64,000 nt of DNA, from NCBI RefSeq assembly GCF_028858535.1, contig NZ_JAPMOU010000016.1, positions 62,001 to 126,000 of the forward strand. Reading direction: 5' to 3'. The position numbers were made by a program, and so were the translations under genes. This DNA comes from Spartinivicinus poritis (GTDB lineage Bacteria; Pseudomonadota; Gammaproteobacteria; Pseudomonadales; Zooshikellaceae). The notes beneath the pieces are model-generated. The model saw nothing but the letters and a program-made list of their open reading frames with translations, was not told the DNA's origin and made no database searches. Each line of letters begins with the position of its first letter. Position 1 is the first letter of the stretch. This document shows positions 1-8,318 of the stretch, in pieces.

Positions 1-711
1 GGTTGGCGTACTCGCTATACACTGCTGCTGTTCTTCTTGACCACTACATAATTCAACTTTTAATTGATGCGAGCCATTTTTTATCAGTTCAAAGTGATGG
101 ATAGCTTTTTGTGGTTTTGGGCTATTAAACTTGATCTTTGCAGAGTGAATAAGCTTACCATTATCATATAAACGCCAGTGATCGCCATTGTCTCCCCACC
201 ACATATTCCACTCAAGGGACACTTTCGCTTGGCCTGATGCTGCTTGATAATGGCGAGGCATCCAAGAAATATAAGGACGCGTAGGCTGTTTTGCAGCAAT
301 CAGAACTTGTTTCGTTTTACTTGTAGTACAAACTTCTTGCTCAGCTATTCCTCGACATAATTCAACTACAATGCGATATTCACCAGCAGTTGAGAGTAAA
401 ACCTCTGTTTCATCATGCTGATGTTTAGTACCTGAATCAAATGAGGATAATTTAGCATTATGGATTATTTGGTCATTGACTTTAACTTTCCAATGATCAC
501 CTTTATTGCCATGCCAGATATCCCAGCCGACTTTTACTTTATTACCTTCGGGGTTCTGTGGTAACTGAGTAGGAAAATACCAATCCCTTAGCTGGGGTTT
601 TGCAGGAGTCATATTAGCTTTCACATTCAATGCAAATACAGCAAAACCAATACAGCTGACTAGTGATAACCCACTACGCCAAGGCAACAAGCACTTGTTT
701 TGTTTAATCAC
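1..711 (-). CDS. Secreted protein with two ChiA-N-like modules (C-terminus beyond window)
   Basis: I translated this frame from a GTG at 711; it is open for 237 codons to the window edge. AAGGAG lies about 8 nt upstream of the GTG. The N-terminus looks like a signal peptide (WRSGLSLVSCIGFAVFALNV then KA). Two similar modules follow, with WDIWHGNKGDHWKVKVN near residue 65 and WNMWWGDNGDHWRLYDNG near residue 165. Each is followed by a xVELCxG strand and a pair of cysteines. This W-x2-W-x-G-x2-G-x2-W pattern resembles the N-terminal immunoglobulin-like domain of bacterial GH18 chitinases such as ChiA. A chitinase or other polysaccharide-binding enzyme is therefore likely, but the catalytic part is not visible. 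A GTG start explains why ATG-based calling misses it. Confidence 0.75.
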   Translation of the reverse strand, partial: MIKQNKCLLPWRSGLSLVSCIGFAVFALNVKANMTPAKPQLRDWYFPTQLPQNPEGNKVKVGWDIWHGNKGDHWKVKVNDQIIHNAKLSSFDSGTKHQHDETEVLLSTAGEYRIVVELCRGIAEQEVCTTSKTKQVLIAAKQPTRPYISWMPRHYQAASGQAKVSLEWNMWWGDNGDHWRLYDNGKLIHSAKIKFNSPKPQKAIHHFELIKNGSHQLKVELCSGQEEQQQCIASTPT

Positions 712-756
712 CAGTCACTCTCCTTATCAGCAAGCGGTATGTAGCTTTTCTATAGG

Positions 757-862
757 TATAGCTGGAAAATCATAAAGTGACATGGCTACTCTCATCATAA
801 AGCGTGCTATCAGTGAGTATAGGGTCATCCATTCTATGCCACATTATAGATTTCCAGCTATA
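757..862. repeat. MITE-like element with ~29-bp imperfect terminal inverted repeats
   Basis: The left end reads TATAGCTGGAAAATC and then ATAAAGTGACATGG. The reverse complement of the right end reads TATAGCTGGAAATC and then TATAATGTGGCATAG. The two arms match at almost every base over about 29 bp across a 106-bp unit. No transposase is present. It lies between the divergent upstream region of the chitinase-like gene and the PEP-CTERM gene. Its termini differ from the TATACCC/GCGAATGA family found elsewhere in the window, so it may be a second type of non-autonomous element. No second copy was seen here. Confidence 0.55.
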
Positions 863-1124
863 ACTCACTATATAAGCTGTCTATACAAGCTGCTTTTTTA
901 CAGGCTATTAGGTATTAGGGAAAACAAATATCCCTTATTTAGTATTGAGGAGAGTATAAAAAATAGGAGAGCACTGGCTAACAACCGAATCATCAAAATA
1001 AAAACTGCGTTATTTGTATAGTTATTATATGTGACCCACATTTAAATAAAACAAAAGGCGCACTCTAAAATAAGGAGATTTAACTAATCATAAACACAGT
1101 ACCTCTACTGTCAAAATAATAGAT

Positions 1125-1154
1125 AAAAAAAAGCGCAGTTCTCACTGCGCTTTT
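1125..1154. terminator. Rho-independent terminator after the PEP-CTERM gene
   Basis: The stem AAAAGCGCAGT / ACTGCGCTTTT has a 4-nt loop (1129-1154). On the minus strand it is followed by a run of eight T (complement of 1125-1132). It sits 19 nt past the stop at 1173. Confidence 0.85.
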
Positions 1155-1172
1155 GACAAAGTAACTTTAGCT

Positions 1173-2030
1173 TTAGCTTAGCATTTTTCTCCTTGATGCC
1201 ATACCTAACAAGCCTAATCCTAAAACACCTAAAGTAGAAGGCTCAGGTACATACATTAGCTGAGCAAAGGTATATAGAGTGGTCATAGCGCTTTCTTCAG
1301 TTAAAAATTCAGCCATACCATTCACACTCATAATAGCTGTATTGATGTCACCATTCATATCAAAAGTATTGAAAATAGTTAACATATACGCTTCTGAATC
1401 AATCAATAACTTTATTTGAATAGGAATTGGAATTCCACCAAACAAGCTTGACTCAAATTTATCATCACAAGGTTGTGGATCACCAAATGGACAAGGGGTT
1501 GCTGAGTTTAGTGTTTCAAAGAAAGTAAAATTAAATAAACTAGCAATCGTATTATTAATATCAACACCTCCTGGCAATGTTTCACCAGCCTCCGCAAATA
1601 CTGCATTAGCTACATCAGCTAATGTTGGGCTACCTGGAATTTTATAATGAGCCGTACTTAAAGTCCCCATACTACTCATTTCTAAAACACCGTATATCTG
1701 CCCACTGGCCAAGGTAGGTCCATCAATTGGCATATTGTTATGTTTAATGGTTGATAATAGTGCTGGTGTACCAGCTGCATTAATATCCACAGAGTTTTGA
1801 GAAGTCAACAACAGATTACTCATGTTGGTATCACCCCATGAGATAAAACTGGTGGTTTCTGTAGCATTACCACCAGGAACAGGGACAATAGGTGCACCAT
1901 CAGTATCAATTGTATTTCTAAACTCCCCCCCATCTACTAAATCAAACGTCAACAATGCAGAAGAAGCATTGAGAGAAGCAAACATACCAGTGGTTAATAA
2001 GGTTGCTGTTACTAAGGATTTTAACTTCAT
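1173..2030 (-). CDS. PEP-CTERM sorting-domain protein
   Basis: This is a secreted protein of 285 residues. The ATG at 2030 is chosen because GAGGG lies 8 nt upstream; the longer frame would need a TTG. Residues 1-26 form a signal peptide (LVTATLLTTGMFASLNASSA). The C-terminus carries the exosortase sorting signal: VPEPSTL, a short Gly/Leu membrane segment, then SRRKMLS. Proteins of this type are exported by Sec, processed at the PEP motif by an exosortase (EpsH/XrtA family) and usually placed in extracellular matrix. The body (residues 27-260) is rich in Asn, Thr and Gly with one cysteine pair, and I recognise no enzyme domain. No exosortase gene is in the window, so it must act from elsewhere. 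Confidence 0.85.
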   Translation of the reverse strand: MKLKSLVTATLLTTGMFASLNASSALLTFDLVDGGEFRNTIDTDGAPIVPVPGGNATETTSFISWGDTNMSNLLLTSQNSVDINAAGTPALLSTIKHNNMPIDGPTLASGQIYGVLEMSSMGTLSTAHYKIPGSPTLADVANAVFAEAGETLPGGVDINNTIASLFNFTFFETLNSATPCPFGDPQPCDDKFESSLFGGIPIPIQIKLLIDSEAYMLTIFNTFDMNGDINTAIMSVNGMAEFLTEESAMTTLYTFAQLMYVPEPSTLGVLGLGLLGMASRRKMLS

Positions 2031-2289
2031 CAGGGTTTCCCTCAAGGATATTAACGATAGCTTTTCAAGCCGCCTACGTGCATCCTCTATTGCATGTAGG
2101 GTACCAACCCTAAAAAGTTAAGTTATTTCAACAAATTACGTTTACTCCCAACACAAGCTTTACACCCTATGTAAAATATGCAAACAAGCTCCTTATAAAA
2201 ATAATAATAATTCGGTAGTTGCTGTATCCGATAAGACAGTTAAAGTTAGGCAGTTGGAGTTGTATATTGGCTTAAGAAAGGTTAAAAAT

Positions 2290-2370
2290 TATAACCAAAG
2301 CGAATGACTTTTAGGAGAAGCCATTGAGAGATACCCTCTATCACCACAAAGTCATTAGCGAATAGGTATA
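2290..2370. repeat. TATACC/GCGAATGA inverted-repeat element, copy 1
   Basis: This 81-bp unit has left end TATAACCAAAGCGAATGACTTTTAGG. The reverse complement of its right end is TATACCTATTCGCTAATGACTTT. It lies in the 467-bp gap between the divergent PEP-CTERM and GMC genes. Apart from this element I see only AT-rich promoter-type sequence in that gap. It is related to the copies at 6096, 12146, 14098 and 59500. Confidence 0.65.
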
Positions 2371-2497
2371 CTATATAAAAATGTCATAGAAGATATTCCA
2401 TTCTGACTTGTTTTATAGATAGCATTATTTTTTTGGCTGAACTAAAGTGCCAAATTTACAGTTTGATAACAAATAAAAAAATAAGAACAATATTATC

Positions 2498-3946
2498 ATG
2501 AACCGACTATATGACTTTGCCATTATTGGCACTGGTGCTGCGGGTAGTGTCCTGAGTTATTTTTTAAGCCAGTCTGGTGCAAGTGTCTGTTTACTCGAAG
2601 CAGGTAAAAATATCCCCGCAGGTCAGTACCCTACAAATGAACTACACGCCAACAGCCAACTATTTTGGCAAGGTGGTATGGAGTTAAATCATCAAGCGAA
2701 CCTGCTATTTTTAAGAGGCAAAGTAGTGGGAGGGGGTACTGTTGTAAATCAATGCTTACTTGACCGGTTTGATCAAATAGCTATCGATAACTTTAAACAG
2801 CATTCAGGCATCAGTTGGTTTAACTCACAGGAATTAAATCAACATTATAGTCAAATCGAACAACATCTCAGACTTGAAGTAATTCCTAAACAATACTGGA
2901 ATGGTAATGCTCACCTCTATGCCAAAGGTTTTGAGAATAACCAATTAAAATATGCCCCCTTACGACGCGGCCAAAGCCAATGTCATAACCATAAATCCAA
3001 TGACTGCATTGTCTGTTTAGGTGGCTGTAATCGCCAATCCAAGCAAAGTATGACTGTCACTTTTTTACCTAAAGCATTGCAACAAGGTGTTCATTTAATC
3101 GATCAGGTTCAGGTTCAGCAAATTATCCATGGTAAACCACAAACCGTTATTTATGGCACTAAAAATAATACCCCCCTCCAGGTAAGGGCAAAGCGCGTTA
3201 TCGTTGCTGCTGGCGCTATAGGCAGCACTGAACTGTTATTAAAATCTGGTTTTGGTCAGTCTCTGCCTGCTCTGGGAAAAGGCTTTTTTTGTCATCCACA
3301 ATACATGGTGTTTGCAGATATGCCTGAGCCTGTTGATGCTCATAAAGGTGCCTTCCAAGCATTAAAATCAGCAGATCCAAGGTTTCGCCAACAAGGTTTT
3401 AAACTAGAAAATGTTTTTGGTGGCCCCATTGCCACTGCTATGATGAAATCCGGTTACGGCGTTTCTCATCACCAGTTTATGCAACGATACCGTCATCTTG
3501 CTTGCATTGAAGTGGCTATTCAAGACGAAAACCCAGGTCAAATCAAACTCACCAGAAAAGGCCTGCTCAAAATCTATAAAGCGTTATCTGATCTTGATCA
3601 ACAGAAGGTAAATGCAGGCATAGAGCAAGTCTATAATATTTTCTCTAGTCTCCGTCCCAACGTCATTTACAAACCACACACACCGATTGGATTGCACTTA
3701 ATGGGAGGCTGTACAATTGGCCTCAATCCCAACCAGGCAGTTGTTAACGAAAGTTTTCAACTATTTGGTTACGACAATATCCATGTTGTCGATAGTTCAA
3801 TTTTTCCTTGTGCACCAGGCATTAACCCTTCGTTATCAGTAATGGCCTTAGCACATAAGGCAAGCCAGGCCATTTTAGACTTAGCTGGCTATCAAACTGT
3901 TACTACTCACTCTAAACAGCCCTCCTGGTTAGAAGAGGCCTTATAG
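2498..3946 (+). CDS. GMC-family FAD-dependent oxidoreductase
   Basis: The protein has 482 residues. It begins with a Rossmann FAD motif (GTGAAG, residues 11-16) and has the GMC signature GKVVGGGTVVNQ near residue 75. It ends with the GMC C-terminal region: HLMGGC, then VVDSSIFPCAPGINPSLSVMALA. A cysteine cluster near residues 165-180 (CIVCLGGC) recalls the Cys-rich insert of some bacterial GMC alcohol dehydrogenases. GMC enzymes oxidise alcohols with FAD. The next two genes are a small protein and an aldehyde dehydrogenase, so a two-step alcohol to acid route is plausible. The substrate cannot be read from sequence; long-chain or terpenoid alcohols are guesses. Confidence 0.85.
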   Translation: MNRLYDFAIIGTGAAGSVLSYFLSQSGASVCLLEAGKNIPAGQYPTNELHANSQLFWQGGMELNHQANLLFLRGKVVGGGTVVNQCLLDRFDQIAIDNFKQHSGISWFNSQELNQHYSQIEQHLRLEVIPKQYWNGNAHLYAKGFENNQLKYAPLRRGQSQCHNHKSNDCIVCLGGCNRQSKQSMTVTFLPKALQQGVHLIDQVQVQQIIHGKPQTVIYGTKNNTPLQVRAKRVIVAAGAIGSTELLLKSGFGQSLPALGKGFFCHPQYMVFADMPEPVDAHKGAFQALKSADPRFRQQGFKLENVFGGPIATAMMKSGYGVSHHQFMQRYRHLACIEVAIQDENPGQIKLTRKGLLKIYKALSDLDQQKVNAGIEQVYNIFSSLRPNVIYKPHTPIGLHLMGGCTIGLNPNQAVVNESFQLFGYDNIHVVDSSIFPCAPGINPSLSVMALAHKASQAILDLAGYQTVTTHSKQPSWLEEAL

Positions 3947-4014
3947 GGAACCTTTACTATTACAAATAAAAAATTAAATATATTTATAATAACCTTCTTA
4001 TAAAAAAGAATACC

Positions 4015-4464
4015 ATGAAATCTATCATTTCCCACCAACTATCAACTCGTCAACTTGATGTATTACAACAGCTGGGAGATATACTTGCCCCAGGCTATGG
4101 GCAATTACCTTCCTTTAGTGAAACCGGCTGCTTACATCATATTGACGAAGTATTAGACTTTACCTCTATACAAAACATTAAGGAATTGAAAGGCCTATTA
4201 ACTTTTCTATCATTTCTACCCCCTCGCTGTATCCCTCTTTTTATCACCTCATTAAATACACTAAGCCATATCCCTGGCTTTATCGGACAGTACTGTCGTT
4301 TAGGCTTTTGGGGAGTGAAAGGTCTCGTGTTTAGTTTGTATTACAGTAACCTCACAGACCCATACCAGAACATTAGCCGTGTTCATGATGCAATCAATTA
4401 TCATGTCAGTTGCCAACCATCCACTCAAAGCAATGTTATTATAAAAAACCATCAGGAAAGTTAG
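4015..4464 (+). CDS. Small protein of the GMC/aldehyde dehydrogenase operon
   Basis: This 149-residue protein lies between the GMC oxidoreductase and the aldehyde dehydrogenase, and ends 3 nt before the latter. The N-terminus (LSTRQLDVLQQLGDILAPGYGQLPSF) resembles the start of the small subunits that accompany some GMC or gluconate-type dehydrogenases, where LxxLxDxLxP is common. A mid-region FLSFLPPRCIPLFITSL is hydrophobic. I see no catalytic motif and no signal peptide. A partner or maturation subunit of the GMC enzyme is the best guess from position. Function is not established. Confidence 0.7.
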   Translation: MKSIISHQLSTRQLDVLQQLGDILAPGYGQLPSFSETGCLHHIDEVLDFTSIQNIKELKGLLTFLSFLPPRCIPLFITSLNTLSHIPGFIGQYCRLGFWGVKGLVFSLYYSNLTDPYQNISRVHDAINYHVSCQPSTQSNVIIKNHQES

Positions 4465-4467
4465 CCC

Positions 4468-6051
4468 ATGTCTACTAAGTCTCCATCTCAACAACCTAGC
4501 CACCAAACGGATGACTATTTAAAATTAAGAAAGCCACTGATAACTGAAGAAACTGATGTTGCTCAAATAAAAAATATCTATCAAACACTCAGAGCATCCC
4601 AACGAGACTTACTCCAATTTTCAGTTAGTCAGCGTGCAGCAGAAGTCGATAAAATCATACACTATATAAAAGTGAATAAAGAATTAATCTGCAATAGCAT
4701 TGTGACAGACACAGGAAAGTCTAGAACCGATGCTCTTGTTTCAGAGGTATTAGGCGTATTAGATAATTTACACTGGAATAAAACTCATGCTCAAAAAATT
4801 CTTAAAACACAAAAAGTGTCGACCCCCATTTCATTACTTGGTAAGAAGTCTTATATTCAGCATGAACCTTATGGAACGGTATTAGTGATTGCTCCTTGGA
4901 ATTACCCTTTTCATATTGCCATGACTTTTATTACCGGAGCATTTCTTGCTGGAAACAGTGTTATCTTTAAGCCTTCTGAGCATACACCTCTTACCGGCCT
5001 AATCGAAGAAATTTGTGCTGCATCTCCTCTATTAAAACAAAGCTTAAAAGTTGTCTATGGTTCAGGTGTTACTGCAGAAAGACTCATTGATGAAAGGCCA
5101 GATAAAATTTTCTTTACAGGAAGTACTCGCACAGGCAAGGCTATTCTGAAAAAAGCAGCTCAACATATCATCCCTGTCGACTTGGAGCTGGGTGGTAAGG
5201 ATGCAATGATGGTATTTCCTGATGTTGATATTAAGCGTACAGTAGCAGGTGCATTATGGGGGGGGCTTACTAATGCGGGACAATCCTGTACATCAGTTGA
5301 GTTATTATATATTCATCAAGATATTTTCGAACAGTTTACCAAGCAGCTAACTACCGAAATACAACAATTAGTTATTAACACAGGGGACCAAGGAGACGCT
5401 GATATAGGCGCAATGACAACTGATTTTCAACTAGATATTGTCAAGCAACAGCTGGATGATGCGATTGAAAAAGGTGCAAACCTTATTGCAGGGGGAAGTA
5501 CCTTTAATGAAAAAGGTCGGTTTTTTCCACCTACCCTAATCACCAATATTTCACCAGAAATGAAACTATATCAAGAAGAAACCTTTGGCCCTATTATTGC
5601 TTTATTACCGTTTACTGATGAAAAACAATTAACCACACAGTTAAATCAATTACCCTACGGTCTCAGTGCAAGTATATGGAGTCGAGACCTTAGCCGAGCC
5701 AAACGAGTGGCCAGTGCCCTACAGGTGGGTGCAGTTTCCATTAATAATGTTATGTTAACGGAGGGCAACCCTGCTTTACCCTTTGGTGGTGTTAAACAGA
5801 GTGGTTTCGGGCGAGCAAAAGGTAAGGAAGGTTTGCTCGCATTCACCAGAAGTAAATCCATTTTAGTTGACAAGCAATCAAATAAAATTGAGCCTAATTG
5901 GTATCCCTATACATTGAAAAAGTATCAACTATTTCAACAGTTAATTGACACTTTATTTACATCCTCTTGGCTCAAGTTTATCAAATTAGCTAAAGTGGGA
6001 ATTTCACTAGAAAATGAGGCTAAAAAAAGTAGAGATGGCTCTAATCATTAG
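4468..6051 (+). CDS. NAD(P)-dependent aldehyde dehydrogenase
   Basis: The 527-residue protein has the complete ALDH core. It carries PWNYPF near residue 145, the cofactor loop FTGSTRTGKAI near 213, the general-base motif LELGGKDAMM near 240, the catalytic cysteine in GQSCTS (Cys274) and EETFGPI near 371. It is slightly longer than standard ALDHs, with an N-terminal and a C-terminal extension (residues 475-527). The overall pattern resembles the coniferyl/fatty aldehyde dehydrogenase branch. It would oxidise the aldehyde produced by the upstream GMC enzyme. The operon ends here; a repeat element follows 45 nt downstream. Confidence 0.9.
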   Translation: MSTKSPSQQPSHQTDDYLKLRKPLITEETDVAQIKNIYQTLRASQRDLLQFSVSQRAAEVDKIIHYIKVNKELICNSIVTDTGKSRTDALVSEVLGVLDNLHWNKTHAQKILKTQKVSTPISLLGKKSYIQHEPYGTVLVIAPWNYPFHIAMTFITGAFLAGNSVIFKPSEHTPLTGLIEEICAASPLLKQSLKVVYGSGVTAERLIDERPDKIFFTGSTRTGKAILKKAAQHIIPVDLELGGKDAMMVFPDVDIKRTVAGALWGGLTNAGQSCTSVELLYIHQDIFEQFTKQLTTEIQQLVINTGDQGDADIGAMTTDFQLDIVKQQLDDAIEKGANLIAGGSTFNEKGRFFPPTLITNISPEMKLYQEETFGPIIALLPFTDEKQLTTQLNQLPYGLSASIWSRDLSRAKRVASALQVGAVSINNVMLTEGNPALPFGGVKQSGFGRAKGKEGLLAFTRSKSILVDKQSNKIEPNWYPYTLKKYQLFQQLIDTLFTSSWLKFIKLAKVGISLENEAKKSRDGSNH

Positions 6052-6095
6052 AGTAATGACAGGAGCAATAAACGTAAACTGCTTGCGAAGGATAT

Positions 6096-6221
6096 TATAC
6101 CCAATGCGAAGGATTTTTAGGTGAGGCCATCAAGTGACGAAGCCTCATGAGCCTATATAAATAGGTGATTGGGGTGAGAAGCGACGATAACAAAACCTAG
6201 AAATGATTCGCGACGGGTATA
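6096..6221. repeat. TATACC/GCGAATGA inverted-repeat element, copy 2 (longest)
   Basis: This 126-bp unit starts TATACCCAATGCGAAGGATT and the reverse complement of its end starts TATACCCGTCGCGAATCATT; both arms then run on to TAGG. About 19 of 26 terminal positions pair. It lies in the 431-bp gap after the aldehyde dehydrogenase. From 6222 to 6482 I see only AT-rich sequence, presumably holding the promoter of the next operon. Confidence 0.75.
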
Positions 6222-6482
6222 GTTATGTTGTTATCAGTAAGCACAACTAATACCTATTAGCTATATAACAATAAAAAATCAAATAAAAAATTAGTTTGAT
6301 TAGCAAGCGTTTTCTTATAGACTATTTCTCATACACAAAATAGGAGACAACGACTATTTGCATTACAATATCATTTCATAGTTTTACCATTTAAAAATAT
6401 TTATATTTTTATCCTTAAGTTGTTTTAATACTTACATATTTATTGACAGCTTTATTAAGTAGTATATAAGGAAGTATAAGCA

Positions 6483-7931
6483 ATGAGCACAGAAGTCAAG
6501 TATATATTTGTCGACCTAGATGGTACATTGGTACGCACAGACTTATTTCTTGAGTCGATCTTAAAGCTTATCAAACAAAAGCCATTTTATATTTTTCAAA
6601 TTATTTTTTGGCTGCTACAGGGGAGGCAAGTAGCTAAAGCAAAAGTAGCCAACCTAGTTGAAATTAATGCTGAAAATCTTCCTTATACAACTGAATTAGT
6701 CGACTATTTAAAAACACAAAAAAAACAAGGAAAACGACTAATTTTAGCTACTGCCTCAAACCAAGCCTTTGCAAACACTGTTGCTAAGTACCTTGGTATT
6801 TTCGACCAAGTGATTGCATCTGATAACACAAATAACCTTAAAGGCAGTAATAAGCTGGCAAGCATACAAAATATTGTAGGTAATGATAATTTTAGTTATG
6901 CAGGAGACAGTTTAGCTGACAGACCCATATGGCAAAAAGCGGATTCAAATATATTTGTTAATGCACCTCTTAAAGATATAGAAAAAGCTAAACGTAATGG
7001 AAAAGCAGAAAAAATTATCACTCCTACTCAATCAACAGGTTTAGCCTTTATCAAGGCAATGCGAGTACACCAGTGGGTGAAAAACCTATTAGTATTTGTG
7101 CCCTTATTTACCTCCCATAGTTACTATGAACCAGCAACTGTCTTTTCTGCAGTGATAGCCTTTTTATCCTTTAGTATTTGCGCTTCTGGCGGTTATTTTT
7201 TAAACGACATGTTAGACCTGGAAGCTGATCGAAACCATAACACCAAACGATTTAGACCATTAGCTGCAGGCACACTGCCACTGTCGATTGGTATAGCAAG
7301 TGCTATTATTTTACCCTTACTTTCTTTTATTCTTGCTTGGCTACTACTTCCTTTATCATTTTTTATAATACTTGTTTTTTATTACATTGCCATCAATGCT
7401 TACTCATTTATTATTAAACGAGTATCAACCGCTGATGTCATGACGTTAGCTATACTATACACAACACGTATTGTAGCAGGGTCAGTGGCTATTGGTGTCA
7501 CTTTATCATCTTGGTTACTAGGCTTTTCTATTTTTATTTTTGTAAGCTTGGCCTACCTAAAACGTTATATTGAACTTTACTCTCTTGCTAAGGCTACTCA
7601 TCATAATGCAAATAAAGCTAGCGGGCGCGGTTATAGTGTCTCTGATCAAGAAACAATGTTTACCCTGGGTATTGCTAATATAACAGCCTCAGTATTAGTT
7701 CTCTCACTTTATATTAATAGCGAAGAAGTTACCACCTTATATCAAAGTCCTCAATTATTATGGTTACTTTGTTTCCTCATTCTATATTGGGGTAATCGTG
7801 TATGGGTAGGTGCACGGAGAGGGAAAATAGCTGACGACCCGATTGTATTTGCAATAAAAGATAGAGTCAGCCAGTTTGTCGGATTCGGGTTTCTTATTGT
7901 TGTACTTTCTGCTAAGTACTTTCAAATATAA
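6483..7931 (+). CDS. HAD phosphatase fused to UbiA-family prenyl-phosphate phosphoribosyltransferase-like domain
   Basis: The 482-residue protein has two domains. Residues 1-185 are a HAD hydrolase with DLDGT (Asp11, Asp13), LATAS and a GDSLAD acidic motif, so it looks active. Residues 190-482 are an integral membrane UbiA domain with the metal/diphosphate motif NDMLDLEAD followed by RNHNTKRFRPLAAG. A second block, KRYIEL...SGRGYSVSDQE, resembles decaprenyl-phosphate 5-phosphoribosyltransferases (DPPR synthase) more than ubiquinone UbiA. In that pathway ribose 5-phosphate from PRPP is placed on polyprenyl phosphate and then dephosphorylated, and the HAD half could do the second step. It is first in an operon with two further membrane genes. 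The substrate is inferred. Confidence 0.85.
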   Translation: MSTEVKYIFVDLDGTLVRTDLFLESILKLIKQKPFYIFQIIFWLLQGRQVAKAKVANLVEINAENLPYTTELVDYLKTQKKQGKRLILATASNQAFANTVAKYLGIFDQVIASDNTNNLKGSNKLASIQNIVGNDNFSYAGDSLADRPIWQKADSNIFVNAPLKDIEKAKRNGKAEKIITPTQSTGLAFIKAMRVHQWVKNLLVFVPLFTSHSYYEPATVFSAVIAFLSFSICASGGYFLNDMLDLEADRNHNTKRFRPLAAGTLPLSIGIASAIILPLLSFILAWLLLPLSFFIILVFYYIAINAYSFIIKRVSTADVMTLAILYTTRIVAGSVAIGVTLSSWLLGFSIFIFVSLAYLKRYIELYSLAKATHHNANKASGRGYSVSDQETMFTLGIANITASVLVLSLYINSEEVTTLYQSPQLLWLLCFLILYWGNRVWVGARRGKIADDPIVFAIKDRVSQFVGFGFLIVVLSAKYFQI

Positions 7932-7943
7932 TAAGGTTATTAT

Positions 7944-8318
7944 ATGACATATCTTGTTCTCAGCTTAACTTTACTTACTGTAACACTATCTGCTTGTGCT
8001 CAACTCGCTTTTAAGCTAGGTGTCACTAAACCCTCTATGGCCTCAGCTTTGCAAAGTAGCATTACTGAATCACTAGTGGCTGCAGCAATATCTCCCTTTA
8101 TTTGGATAGGCTTGATAATTTACGGATTAAGTGTTGCCATGTGGCTATGGGTACTATCAAAAGTGGAGCTTTCTGTTGCATATCCATTTGTTGGTATCAG
8201 TTTCTTAGTGACAATGGCTTTTAGTGCATTGCTACTTAATGAGACATTAACACCAGCTCGTGTATTTGGAACACTGCTTATTGCTTGTGGGTGTGTTTTA
8301 GTTGGTAAATCAGCATGA
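7944..8318 (+). CDS. EamA/SMR-type half transporter (ArnE/ArnF-like)
   Basis: The 124-residue protein has four predicted membrane helices and the EamA/small multidrug resistance layout (LSKVELSVAYPFVGISFLV, then LLNETLTPARVFGTLLIACGCVLV). ArnE and ArnF, which flip aminoarabinosyl undecaprenyl phosphate, have this form. It starts 12 nt after the HAD-UbiA gene and overlaps the following GT-C gene by 4 nt (ATGA), so the three proteins are probably made together. The likely job is to move a polyprenyl-phosphate sugar across the inner membrane. Such half transporters often work as dimers; no second subunit is adjacent. Confidence 0.75.
   Translation: MTYLVLSLTLLTVTLSACAQLAFKLGVTKPSMASALQSSITESLVAAAISPFIWIGLIIYGLSVAMWLWVLSKVELSVAYPFVGISFLVTMAFSALLLNETLTPARVFGTLLIACGCVLVGKSA

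Noticed and set aside
782-1021. 79-codon plus-strand ORF
   Set aside because: It overlaps the inverted-repeat element at 757-862, lacks a ribosome site and shows no recognisable protein pattern.
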